Assembly: GCA_031417915.1 (NCBI GenBank)
Contig: JANOWN010000039.1
Location: forward strand, 37,268-101,267
Direction: 5' to 3'
Length of the DNA: 64,000 nucleotides
DNA from: Methylotenera_A sp031417915
Lineage (GTDB): Bacteria > Pseudomonadota > Gammaproteobacteria > Burkholderiales > Methylophilaceae
Both the position numbers and the translations under genes were made by a program. Below the pieces are notes generated by a model, which worked only from the letters and a program-made list of their open reading frames with translations, was not told the DNA's origin and searched no databases. The first letter of the stretch is position 1. The number at the start of each line of letters is the position of its first letter. This document shows, in pieces, positions 43,594 through 54,300 of the stretch.

Positions 43594-45213
43594 TTATGGT
43601 GGCGAAGCATTAAATTCATACACTGCATCTGATCCAGCTACGCCATCCCCGTCTACCAAGCGCAATACCAGCGTTTGCTTACCGTACTCTTTTAACAAGA
43701 AGCTGAACTCCCCACTAAGACCCGATCCGCTCCAAACACTTTTTTGCAGATTCATTTCATTATGCAAAATAGCCTCATAAACTAAGCCTTCTGGTGGATT
43801 TAAGGTGGTAACAAAAACCTTATTGCGCTCAACTTTAACTGTTAACTGGCTAATATCTGGCGCATTTGGTTTGGCTTTATATGTGAAGTGGTTCGCAACC
43901 ATATAAGGGCCTTGATTCTTGCCATCTATACTTGCCAAGCGCCAAAAATACCGACCTGGCTGTAAGTCTTTTTCTGCTTTATAGGCGTTGCTCGCCACCT
44001 GACGGCTGTCTATCATTTCTCTAAATTCTACGTCTTTAGACATTTCAAATAAATAAGCATTGGCTTGCTCTATTTTTGTCCAAGCAAAATCTGGATTAGC
44101 TTCTCTAACAATTGCAGATTGCGTAGGCGCGTTGGCAGCAGGCGCAAATGGCCGAGCATGCAAGTTGAATTCATGCTTGGCGTCATATCCTTCTAAACCT
44201 TGTTTATCTTGAGCTCTAACTTTTAAGTAATATTTACCATCTGGTAAATCATTAAAACTTAAATTTGCGCCTTTGCTAAGACTTGTTGCTGCGATACTGT
44301 TAAATTGGGCGTCTGTTGAAACATTGCCTAGCCAAGCCACAGCACCATCTTGTGCCGGTATATTAAACGTGACTGGTATTGCATCTAAATTAGTAGCAAG
44401 TTTCTCTATTGCTGGGGCTGGCAGTAATAATATGGGTGGCAGCGGCGGTTTTCCACCTTCTGACAAGCTACCAAAACCTTTATCCACAGCTACCTCTTCA
44501 CCCGCTGCAGACAAGCCTACTTTGCCTTCTAAAGTTTCTTGTTTGATAGAGACATCATCAGCGGAAACGCGAAATTTAGTCCCACGAACCGCAGCGACTG
44601 CCGTTGGCGTGATAATTTGCATTTGATTACCTTGCAAGTGCGCTGGATTCGCTTCTGTTTCCACTTTACCTTGCTGCAGACGCAATTTGGTATCGACCAT
44701 GCCGCCACCGCTATACATACTCAAAGTATCTAATTTCATTGTAGAGTTTGGTTGCATACTGACTATTGAACCATCGGCAAATTTAATATTGAGTTTGCTA
44801 TTCTCACCCGTCACCAGCTCGGTGCCAGCGGTAAGTTGCTGACCAATAGTAACGGCTTGTACACTTTTATCTGTTTTTAAAATACCCGCTTGGCCAGTCG
44901 CTAGCGCGACTTCTGCAGGTGCCGGCACTTGTTTAACCAGCGCTAAAGGTACGCGCAAAACTTGCCCTAACTGCATACGCTCTGGGTTCTTGATTTTATT
45001 GAGCTTTTGCAACACCCGCCAATCATCAGGATTGATTAGATAACGCTGACCAAAATGAATTAAATTGTCACCGGGACGCACACTATAGCGCCACTCGGGC
45101 TGATTTGGGCTTGTGAAGGTTTCAGCAGCAACTAGCTGCTGCATTGTCAGCGTTAAAAAAACAAAAAACAGTAAGAAATTTACTGTTTTAGGATAAAATT
45201 GAAGCTTATTCAT
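43594..45213 (-). CDS. Exported LysM-FecR protein with fibronectin-like C-terminus
   Basis: A 539-residue protein with a signal peptide (FLLFFVFLTLTMQQLVAAE). A LysM domain covers about 40-92 (YSVRPGDNLIHFGQRYL) and should bind peptidoglycan. A FecR domain covers about 130-250 (SKLNIKFADGSIVSMQPNST, TAVAAVRGTKFRV). Two or three beta-sandwich repeats follow (VTFNIPAQDGAVAWLGNVS; DFAWTKIEQANAYLFEMSKD). FecR domains are periplasmic sensors or scaffolds. In CHASE2 loci such proteins are often neighbours, which points to a shared pathway. The gene lies between the regulator and kinase genes. Confidence 0.9.
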   Translation of the reverse strand: MNKLQFYPKTVNFLLFFVFLTLTMQQLVAAETFTSPNQPEWRYSVRPGDNLIHFGQRYLINPDDWRVLQKLNKIKNPERMQLGQVLRVPLALVKQVPAPAEVALATGQAGILKTDKSVQAVTIGQQLTAGTELVTGENSKLNIKFADGSIVSMQPNSTMKLDTLSMYSGGGMVDTKLRLQQGKVETEANPAHLQGNQMQIITPTAVAAVRGTKFRVSADDVSIKQETLEGKVGLSAAGEEVAVDKGFGSLSEGGKPPLPPILLLPAPAIEKLATNLDAIPVTFNIPAQDGAVAWLGNVSTDAQFNSIAATSLSKGANLSFNDLPDGKYYLKVRAQDKQGLEGYDAKHEFNLHARPFAPAANAPTQSAIVREANPDFAWTKIEQANAYLFEMSKDVEFREMIDSRQVASNAYKAEKDLQPGRYFWRLASIDGKNQGPYMVANHFTYKAKPNAPDISQLTVKVERNKVFVTTLNPPEGLVYEAILHNEMNLQKSVWSGSGLSGEFSFLLKEYGKQTLVLRLVDGDGVAGSDAVYEFNASPP

Positions 45214-45265
45214 CTAGTGGAAATCCTCAAATAATTACCTATCAGGCAACCAAAATATTATAGTG

Positions 45266-45949
45266 TTATTCGGTTCTTTCGAGCCTATAACCTTGATGGT
45301 AAACAGAAATTAAGCGCCAACCATGTTCTGGCAGCAAATGAAGCTTGTTACGTAAATGGCTTACGTGCACATCGATAGTGCGGGTATCAATATCCGACGT
45401 TGTGCTCCACACTACTTTGGTCAAATGTGATCTACTTAACAAAACACCGACTTGACCAAAAAAATATAACGCTAACTCTGTTTCTTTTTCGGTAAGCTTT
45501 ACGGACGCATCATTCACTGAAAAATTTCTTTTGGCAAAATCTACCGTTAAGTGGCCATAATTGACGACGGATTCTTGTTTTTTTTCAGGATTACTTCGAC
45601 GATAAAGCGCATTCACTCTAGAGATGAGTATGCTTGCATTGGGCGGCTTAACAATGTAGTCATCTGCACCAGATTCAATCACACGCACAACGTCTTCTTC
45701 TGAGTCTCTGCCAGTGAGAAAAATGGTGGGCGGGAAATTACCTTTTAATTTTAGGCTAGCAAGTACCTCAAATCCGCTCATATCTGGCACTTCCCAATCA
45801 AAAAGACACAAATCAAAATGGCTATTTGAAACAGCTCTTAAACAATCGCGGCCAGATACAAAATGCTGTACTTCATGCCCCGCAACGCCAAGCACCTCGA
45901 TGACATGTTGGGCAAAAGATAAATTGTCTTCTAAAAACGCTATTTTCAT
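45266..45949 (-). CDS. OmpR-family response regulator of the CHASE2 locus
   Basis: A 227-residue transcription factor. The receiver domain has E7-D8, phosphoacceptor D51 (LCLFDWEVPDMSGFE) and a conserved Lys in DYIVKPPNA. The winged-helix domain covers about 130-225 and ends DTRTIDVHVSHLRNKLHLLP. It should be phosphorylated by the CHASE2 kinase two genes downstream, because no other kinase lies nearby. The ATG at 45947-45949 is the start. Targets are unknown; the adjacent two-partner secretion and type I adhesin genes are candidates by position only. Confidence 0.92.
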   Translation of the reverse strand: MKIAFLEDNLSFAQHVIEVLGVAGHEVQHFVSGRDCLRAVSNSHFDLCLFDWEVPDMSGFEVLASLKLKGNFPPTIFLTGRDSEEDVVRVIESGADDYIVKPPNASILISRVNALYRRSNPEKKQESVVNYGHLTVDFAKRNFSVNDASVKLTEKETELALYFFGQVGVLLSRSHLTKVVWSTTSDIDTRTIDVHVSHLRNKLHLLPEHGWRLISVYHQGYRLERTE

Positions 45950-46180
45950 TTTATAACTACTTTTTATTGTTTCCCTGAATCGATTCTGCCAGTTATTAGG
46001 TCAGAAAGCCAGCTATAGTAACGCTCGCACACCAACTTGGTGCACATAAAAACGAAATTAACTCAATTAGTGAGTTTAATCAATACGTTAAATCACTAAA
46101 AATGTATGTCTTATAAACATACAATGATTATTTTTGTTACCCCTATTCTTAATAACAAAAGCGCATTTTTCAATAAATTA
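45950..46180. promoter_or_regulatory. AT-rich region upstream of the OmpR regulator
   Basis: Gene-free sequence with two short inverted repeats: ATTAACTCA/TGAGTTTAAT near 46056-46079, and TGTATG/CATACA near 46101-46122. Either could be an operator for the minus-strand regulator gene. No consensus promoter was identified with confidence. Confidence 0.3.
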
Positions 46181-46182
46181 CC

Positions 46183-46297
46183 GGACGTAGACGAAGCACA
46201 TGCATCGACCACCTGCACCGTGTACAACGACGGCTCTCTGTCGACTGGATTGCATCACTGCATCAACTACGCATTACTTAGTATCGAAGCGAAATAA
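46183..46297 (+). pseudogene. Decayed duplicate of the 3' end of msrB
   Basis: The frame ending at 46297 encodes DEAHASTTCTVYNDGSLSTG and LHHCINYALLSIEAK, which aligns with the last 37 residues of the intact msrB at 40542-40934 (CDAHLGHVFNDGPPPTG, LRYCINSASLSFEAK). The catalytic Cys and the final EAK-stop survive, but both zinc cysteines and the HVFNDG sequence are lost and no 5' part exists. The DNA is also alike (e.g. GACTGGATT, TCGAAGCGAAATAA). As with msrB, a dispersed palindrome follows (46321). It must be non-functional. Confidence 0.75.
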
Positions 46298-46320
46298 TTA
46301 AGAATTTATTTTAAATAAAG

Positions 46321-46362
46321 AGGCTCTGGGAGGAAATATCCATGAAGCCTGCAGGTCTGCAC
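46321..46362 (-). repeat. Dispersed palindromic repeat, copy 7
   Basis: On the minus strand it reads CTGCAGGCTT, CATGGATATTTCC, TCCCAGAGCCT. The core CATGGATATT is retained and the arms are rearranged. It lies 24 bp after the msrB remnant and 60 bp from tRNA-Leu. Confidence 0.7.
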
Positions 46363-46423
46363 TGGAATGTTTTAGTCCAGTGGCAGGTGTTAGTGGATTT
46401 AAATCAAATATGGAGTAAGTATT

Positions 46424-46510
46424 TGGTGCCCGGAGCCGGAATCGAACCGGCACGACCGTAAAGTCGAGAGATTTTAAGTCTCTTGTGTCTACCAATTTCA
46501 CCACCCGGGC
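46424..46510 (-). tRNA. tRNA-Leu (anticodon TAA)
   Basis: 87 bases on the minus strand with the long variable arm of class II tRNAs. The acceptor is GCCCGGG/CTCCGGGC-type pairing, the D arm contains GTGAAATTGGTAGACAC, the anticodon stem-loop is GAGACTTAAAATCTC (anticodon TAA, reading UUA), the T arm is CCGGTTCGATTCCGG and CCA is encoded. It lies downstream of tpsB on the same strand. Confidence 0.96.
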
Positions 46511-46602
46511 GGGAGATTACTGCAGAACTTCGTGCGGTGCGTATTCTATCACTCTTGAGCCCGTTTTTATTAGCGCTACATAAATTTTATGTGGAATCTT
46601 GT

Positions 46603-48306
46603 TTAAAAGTTGGTGCCGAGCTGCAGCCAAAGTTGCTGTTTGCGCTTTTCGCCTTCCACATCATTACCGTTGCTATCTAAACCTAGGTTGCTGCTAATTT
46701 GACGTGAGTAGCTTAAACGGCCATCTAAATATGGATTGCTGTAACCCACGCCAAAACCAGCGCTGGCGAGTTGATAGCAATTGCGTAAATTTGGGTTGGC
46801 CGCGTTCCAGCCCGTCCAGGTATTTTTGTATTGGCAAACACCACCCGCATCGCCCAAAAGGCTCGCGCTCCAGTTTTGATTAAATGCATACTTACCTTCC
46901 AAATTCACCATCCAGCCTTGGTCTGCGGCAGCCTCGCCCACAGTAAAGCCGCCCAACCCGGATGGTCCGCCGAGTGAAAACTTCTCAAAGCCGCCCAAAT
47001 TTCCATCTGCCAATTGGCCAGACAACAAAGCTTTTCCGATAAGTTTATCCGCCAATATTTGTTGGCGACCGGCATAAAAATTAAGTTTATTGTAATGGCC
47101 ATCGGTGCGCGCGCTGATGGAATCGGAGCTAAAATCATCCGCATTATTTAAATCCAGTTTACCAGTTGTAAGGCTCAAGCCGCCCCAAAACGTGCCGCCT
47201 AAGCCGAAATTATCAGAATGGTCACCTTTTAAACCTAGCGTTAGCGCCTTATATTTTTTATCGGAAATTTCTAAACCGAGTACTTCATCTTGCGAGTTGA
47301 GCGATTCCAATTGAGCGTGAAGCAGCAAGTTGGAAAAACGGCTGCGGACGATAGGGTGCGTTAAACCAGCGCGATATGTGTATGAATCGCCTTGCGCATT
47401 TAAATCGCTCAAACCGCCACCTTTTACGCTGTAATTAGAAACTGCTCCGCCAATATTAATGCGGGTTCCAGCGTAACCGATAGGAAAATCAACACCGCCT
47501 TGCACAAACTCTAAACCGCGGCTCACCAAAGCTTGTACGGTGAGTTGATCACCCCAACCTGTAAGGTTATTAAAGCTGGCTTGGCCGTTTAAGCGCGCTT
47601 TTCCTAATAACCGAGACCCGTAATTATCGGCCCAAACTTTTCCATTAAAAATGGGTTTATCTACTAAGTTGAGCGAGACGTCAGTTTCGCCCGTTTGCGC
47701 ACCTGGCGACAGCGTGGCTTGCGCGCCAAAGCCTGGCGTGTCGTTGATGATCAGCATTGCACGCTCTAGCGCCTTGCTGTTTAGCGGTGCGCCTTTTTGC
47801 TGTGCTTTTGCCAACATGCCTGCGGCTAATTTCGGATTTAAACGTGCATTTGGCTCAACATTCGTACGCACTTCACCCAATTTTGCCTCGTTAATTTCTA
47901 TCGTCACCAAGCCATTTTGAATGTCTTGCGGCGGTAAATACACTTTTGCCAACCAACCATTTTTACGGTACAACTCACTCACTTTTTTAGTGGCTTTTTG
48001 TAAGCCATTGTAGTCAAGTGTTTGGCCAATAAAACCCTGCACCTCCGCTTGCAATAAGACTTCTGGCAATAGGCTTGCGCCCACAAATTGAAAGGCAAAA
48101 ACCTTAACGTTGACCTTATTATCCTGCGTAGGTGCAGTTTGCTCTTGCTCGCGCGGCGGCATTGCTGGCGGCTGATTTGGGCTGTTGAGCTGCTCAATAT
48201 CGCGCTGAATACTACCCGCATTCACCGCAGGCGCGGCATAAACTTGATTAATGCCCAAAAATAAGCACAGCTGTAAAAATTTTAAACAGTTAATTACGTT
48301 TCTCAC
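46603..48306 (-). CDS. TpsB/FhaC-type two-partner secretion transporter
   Basis: A 567-residue outer-membrane pore of the ShlB/FhaC/HecB family. After a signal peptide (about 1-25) come two POTRA domains (about 65-215; KVFAFQFVGASLLPEVLL, NGLVTIEINEAKLGEV), then a 16-strand beta barrel with the family segment LNGQASFNNLTGWGDQ and a terminal Phe. It should export the adjacent exoprotein. The start is a GTG (48304-48306), 4 bp after the exoprotein stop, with no separate ribosome binding site, so translation is probably coupled. Confidence 0.95.
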   Translation of the reverse strand: MRNVINCLKFLQLCLFLGINQVYAAPAVNAGSIQRDIEQLNSPNQPPAMPPREQEQTAPTQDNKVNVKVFAFQFVGASLLPEVLLQAEVQGFIGQTLDYNGLQKATKKVSELYRKNGWLAKVYLPPQDIQNGLVTIEINEAKLGEVRTNVEPNARLNPKLAAGMLAKAQQKGAPLNSKALERAMLIINDTPGFGAQATLSPGAQTGETDVSLNLVDKPIFNGKVWADNYGSRLLGKARLNGQASFNNLTGWGDQLTVQALVSRGLEFVQGGVDFPIGYAGTRINIGGAVSNYSVKGGGLSDLNAQGDSYTYRAGLTHPIVRSRFSNLLLHAQLESLNSQDEVLGLEISDKKYKALTLGLKGDHSDNFGLGGTFWGGLSLTTGKLDLNNADDFSSDSISARTDGHYNKLNFYAGRQQILADKLIGKALLSGQLADGNLGGFEKFSLGGPSGLGGFTVGEAAADQGWMVNLEGKYAFNQNWSASLLGDAGGVCQYKNTWTGWNAANPNLRNCYQLASAGFGVGYSNPYLDGRLSYSRQISSNLGLDSNGNDVEGEKRKQQLWLQLGTNF

Positions 48307-48310
48307 ATTA

Positions 48311-51300
48311 TTATAGTTTTAAGCAAATTGGGTTCGCCAGCGCATTCGCCACCACGCCAGCCACTTGCGGCTGGCTGATTGATTCCGCGTATTCTACATC
48401 ATCCACGCCGAAATCATCCAAACCGCTAATCATCGCTTCATTTGTGCCAAATCCATCGCAAGTTTGCCGCGCTTGTTCAGGCCGCGTAAGCGCGCCGCTT
48501 AAGGCGCTGATGCTGGTGGGTTGGCCAGCGGTCAGCACACCATCGATAAAAGTAATGGTGTAATTTGCCGCGCTTAAACCAAATGGCGTAATGGCATAAT
48601 TACCAGCGAGTGAGCTTGTGGTGGCCGGCGTGCTGTGGCTTAATGCCCCTGTTAACACTGCGCTGGTTTCACCGCCCACAAAACCAATAATGGTACTAGT
48701 AAATGTGGGGTTAGGCGCGCCTTGCGTTTTGCTAGCGTTATTGGCGGTCACGCTGAGGGCTATCGGCGTGATCTGCAGGCTGCCATTCACGTAGCTGATG
48801 GTGTAGTTGCCTAGTCCAGTGCCGACTGCGGCGCTTAAAGTATCTGCGTAAGTCGCGACATTGGTGCCTGTGCCTAGGCCAGTGACGCCAGTGACGCTAT
48901 CGCTGCCAAGCAGACCACTGGTCGAGAAGGTGTTGGTCTGCGCCAGCGAGGTGTAGGGGCTGACGGTAGTCGCGCCAGTCACGCTGAGGGCTGCGGGGTT
49001 TACCGTTAAATTACCTGTTGAATTTTTAGTCAACGTATAACCAGTCGCCGCAGTAATTGGTGTTACATCAATCGCATAGCTGCCCACATTCGCTGTCACG
49101 GGCGAGCCAGTTGAAGTAGCAGAGCTGCTAAGCGCATTGGCAATGGTATCTTGCGTAAACACACTACCAAATGTTGCTGCATCAACAAAGCCTGTTGCTG
49201 TAAAGGCGTTTGCCACTATTGGCGCGCCATCTTGGCCATATGTTTTTGTTTGGTTAGTTGAAGTGACAGTCACAGTGGGACTATTGGCAAATACGTAACG
49301 ATTACCCGTTGCCGCCATTGGTGCAAGATAAGCTGTGTTCCATACCGCCTGATTACCGCTGTTTAAGCCGCCAAATGTATTGCCTGTGTGCGTGTTAGCA
49401 TACACTAACCAACGACCACTTGCGCTAAGCGCAGATGCGCCTGTCATGTTGTTAAAAATACTGCCAGCAAGGGTAATATCACCACCAGTTGTGGTGATTG
49501 TATTAAGCACACTAAGGCTCCCAGCAGCCTGAACCGTTAAATTACCTGTTAAATTAGATGCACCGTTACCAATAATAATTGGGCCAAGACCATCGCGAAG
49601 GTTTACATTTTTTGCACCGTTAATGTTAACAGCAAAAAAGTTATTCCCGCCATTAATAGCGGCGACATCACCCGCGCCGACAATACCCAAATTATTTGTG
49701 GCCGTTACTACGCCAGTTAAGTTTAATGTAGAAGCGGCTGACGTGGTGCCAATACTACTATTGCTAGCTGTGGTTACCGTACCACTCACATTGGCTGTGC
49801 CTGTGCCTGTTAAAGCGCCAGCAGCACCTACACCCGTGCCGTTAATGGTTATTGGCTCTGCTGCAAGCGTTACATTATTCACGTTAAGCGTTGCGCCACT
49901 AGCTACCGTAGTGCCGCCGCCCGTACCGCCAAGCGCGTTTGCATTGGCCGCTACTAACGTACCAGTAATAACACCTGTCGCGCCAGTGTAAGTGTTTGCG
50001 CCCGCCAATGTAAGCGTGCCGTTACCCGCTTTATTTAAAGCCACTGCGCCGCTTACCACTGCGTTCACCACTAAGCCATCCGCCGCATTGGTAGTAGTAA
50101 AAGTGCGCGCTGCTGCGCCCAAAGCTAAATTACCGTTGATAATAGCATTATTTGCGCCACCAGTTGAAGTAACATTGCCGCCTAAAGTAAGTGTGCCAGC
50201 ACCAGTATTGACCGTACCGCCAGTTGTACCGCTGTTCACTGTTAACGCGCCAATCGTATCGCTAAAGCCAGCAAGGTCATACGTACTGGCATCATTCACA
50301 ATCACGTTGCCAGTTGCAATCACGTTACTTGCGCCATAGCGCAAAGTGCCCGCGTTAATGGTCGTGTTGCCCGTGTAAGTATTCAGCCCACTAAGGGTGA
50401 GCACACCAGCGCCGTCTTTGGTGAGCGCGCCAGTGGTAGTTGCGATCACTTTGCTAATCGTCGTATTGCCCGCGCCACCCACTGTAAGCGGTTGCGTGGC
50501 GCCTGTGATATTGCCTGCGCCTGAAATGGTTAATAAACCTGCATCTGAATTGATACGTGCGCCGCCAGCACCAAGCGTAATCGCGCCTGTCGCCGTATTG
50601 TTGCCGCTTAAATTACGCAACGCACCTCCGCCCCCAACTCCTGTGCCAGTTAGCGTTAAAGCCTCAGCAGTTGTAATATTGCCTTGCAAAGCCAAGGTTG
50701 CGCCGCTCGCCACTGTTGTTGCGCCTGCCACTGTGCCGAGCGCAGTATTGTTGGCTGCGACCAGCGTGCCTGTGTTAACCGTTGTTGCGCCTGTATAAGT
50801 GTTTGCGCCGCTTAAAGTCACCGTTCCCGTGCCAGCTTTGGTCAATGTCGCTGCTGTGCCAGCAATGACTCCGCTGACAGCTAAGTTGTCATTTACATTT
50901 AGACCAATGGCGCCATTCGTATTAGCGCTAATCGAAGCAACAGTAGAAGTGCCGGCGCCTGTGGTCGTTACGTTCACATTTGCACCAGTAGCACCTGCGC
51001 CCGTGCCTGTGTTAGCGCTGATTGCGCCTAAAGTCACACCGCTGCCAGAAATATTGGTATTGCCTGCCGCGCCGCGCGCAGAGCCCGCTGCAGTGCTGTT
51101 GCCGCCATTGGCGGTGATAGCACCGGTATTTGCCAAGCCAGTAGCCGTTAAAGTAACCGCACCAGCATTGCCGCCCACTTGCGCGACGCCAATGCCTGCT
51201 CCGCCGCTGGCGGTAATTGCGCCAGTAGTAACCGCAGCCCCAGTAAGCGACACAGCGCCGCCAGTGCGGCCTGCGCGCGTACCCGTAGAAGCTGCGCCAG

Positions 51301-54300
51301 CTGTATTAATTGCGCTTGCAGTGGTCGTGCCAAGTGAAGATAGCGTGACATTGCCGCCACTGGCGTTTGTGTTACCTGCTGTGCTAATGTTGGTTGTTGT
51401 TAAATTGCCACCAGCCGCCGTATTAGTGACTGCAACATTAGCCGCTGTACCGCCAGCACCTGTGCCAGTAGCCGCGCCAGCTTGTGCGTTAAGCGTGGTT
51501 AAACCAATATTACCTGAGCCACTATTAGTGATGGTAATTGCGCCCGCATTGCCGCCAGCCGCATTGGTGGTGGTTCCTGCGCCGCCAACGGCGCTTACCG
51601 TTGTGGCGGTAACACCGCCCACGCCTGTTACATTAATTGCGGCAGCATTGCCACCAGCTAAGTTTAATGTTGCGCCGTTACCTGCACTGCCGTTAGCGGC
51701 AATTGAGGTAGCCGTAACTGTGCCTGCTGAACTAAGCGTTACCGCGCCTGCATTGCGCCCTGCCACACCTGCAAGCGCGCCGCCGCCATTGGCTGTAACT
51801 GCACCCACTGTCATGTTGCCACTAGAAGTTACGCCAATATTACCAGCGTTGCCGTTGCTGCCGCCAGTCGTAGTGAGTGCGCCTGCAACAACTGTTGAGC
51901 CATTCAATGTAATACTACCCGCCGCACCACCCCCGCCAGTAGTGGTTGCCGCACCTGTTTGCGCATTGATAGCCACCGTATTTAATGTGCCAGCACCTGT
52001 AATAGAAACCAAGCCCGCATTGCCGCCCGCTTGTGCTGCGCCAATTGCCGTGCTGCCGTTGGCGGTAATTGCACCCGTGACTGATCGATTGACGCCGGTA
52101 ATTGTAATATTGCCCGCATTGCGACCAGCACGCGTGCCTGTGGCCGTGCCGCCGTTAGTATTCAGCGCGCCAGTAACCGTGACAGTGCTATTGCCCGCTA
52201 AAGTGACATTGCCGCCGTGACCATCGGCATTGCCAGCAGTGCTAATTACGGTTGTTGCAATAGTGCCAGCGGCTGATGTGTTATTGACTGTAATAAAACC
52301 TTGTGTGCCACCTGTGCCCGTGCCAAGCGCCGCGCCAGTATTGGCATTTAAGGTGGTAGTGGTAATATTGCCCGTACCGCTATTGGCAATACTAATGCTA
52401 CCTGCGTTGCCGCCATTTACATTAGTGCCGGCAGCCGCGCCGCCATTGGCTGCCAGCGATGTTGTTGTAATACCATTTATGCCTGTAACAGATATAATAC
52501 CGCCGTTACCGCCTGCTTGATCGCCCGCCAAAACGCCATTACTGCCGTTTGCGGCAAAGCTAGTCGCCGTAATGGTATTAACTGCATTTAAGGTAATATT
52601 GCCCGCATTATGGCCAGAAGTGCCAGCCAGCGCTGTGCCGCCACTAGCGGCAATTGCGCCAACACTTAAGGTGCCGCTAGTAGTGGTGACATTAATATTG
52701 CCGCCATTGCCATTTGCGCCGCCAGTAGCGGTAAGTGCGCCAAGCGTAATATTGCCAGCAGCTGCGGTATTGTTAACCGTAATGCTGCCTACTACACCGC
52801 CTGTCCCCGTGCCAGTAGCCGCACCAGTGCTGGCTGCTAGCGCACCTGTTGTAATATTGCCAGCTGTGGTTGATATGTTAATAACGCCAGCATTACCGCC
52901 TGCCGCGTTACCTGCGCCAGCCGCACCGCCAGTGGCAGTAACCGCGCCAACTGTCATTGTGCCTGCGGCAGAAATTGTGATATTGCCTGCATTGCCGCCA
53001 GAAGTTGCAGCCGCGCCCGCGCCGCCATTGGCGGTAATGGCACCAGCGCCTAAATTAGCGGTGCCCGTGGCGGCAATATTAATATTGCCGCCATTTGCAC
53101 TGGCCGCACCTGTAGAAATAATCGTGCCTGTGGTTTTCGTGATATTGACGCCAGATAAACTAATACCACCCGCTTGCGAGGCAATATTATTGACACCAAT
53201 AGCCAAATTACCACCACCAACATTATCAGCATTGGCATTCATGGTAATTGCGCCCGTGCCAGTAGTGGTTACTGCTGCATTGACATTAATGTTGTTATTG
53301 GCTTGCAACACCAAGCTATTGTTGGCTGTGCCAGTTGCGGTCGCCACATTAAATGCACTGGCGACAGTAATATCGTTAGTCGCCTGTAAAATAATGGTGC
53401 TACCTGCGGTGATACCCGCGAAACTACCGCCCGCATTCACCCTAAATGTGCTAGTTAAACCCGCATCATCCGCAAACGCTTCAGTAATATCACCTGGCGG
53501 CGTAAAGCCAGTCGTATTTGCATCAGCAGTTGTTAATGTGATGTTCAGTGGGTCGAGTAGTAGCGTGCCTCCTAGACCATTCTCCGCGCTTAAATCTGCT
53601 TTACCTAAAAAGTTAAGTAGGCGCTTGCCTGAAACCTCAGCAAAACCGCCATTGCCTGCAAGCGCGCCGCCTTTGGCCGAGATGCTGCCGTAGTAGCGCG
53701 TTATATCATCTGCCCACACAATTACTTTGCCGCCGTCGCCCGCATCTGTGGCATCTGCTGTTAATGTTGCGTTTTGGCTAACAAAAGTTTTATTGGCGTT
53801 TTGAATGTTGGCATTGCTACCCTGAAAATCTCCGCCCACCAAAATAGTGCCGCCGCCAGTTTTGCCGTTTACATTGATGCTGCCGTTATCAAAAACGCCG
53901 ACGTTTTCGCCTAGTAAACTGACGCTACCACCTTTGGCAGCTGACGATTTTGCTGAAATTTCGCCACTATTGATGACGGTTTTAGCGCCTGTGAGGCGCA
54001 CTACGCCACCATCGGCAACCATGCTATCGGCTTCGATACGGCCGCTATTATTAATCACCGACGTAATTAAGCCATCCGCCGCTTTACTGCTCATGATTAC
54101 TTGGCCACCACCTACTTTGATGAGGTTTTTATTCTCAACCAGCGTGTTGATATTGGCGCTATCCACTTGCACGTTGATTAAATTATTACCATTAAAATCT
54201 AAAGTAATAGCATCGCCAGCAGCCAATACCGATGCGCCTTGCAGGGCAGTGATAATTCCTTCATTTCGCACTTCTGGCGCTAACATTGCTACATAACCAC

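Noticed and set aside
46106..46297. Open frame of 63 codons as a functional gene
   Set aside because: Only its last third resembles anything (the msrB end), and the zinc ligands are missing; it is reported as a pseudogene fragment.
46424..46510. tRNA-Leu as the attachment site of an integrated island
   Set aside because: No integrase and no repeated copy of the tRNA 3' end was found in the window.
49623..53693. Long plus-strand open frames (up to 473 codons) opposite tpsA
   Set aside because: They are complements of Gly/Ala/Asn/Thr-rich repeats, giving Val/Pro/Ala-rich nonsense proteins with no start signals. They are by-products of codon composition in the repeat region.
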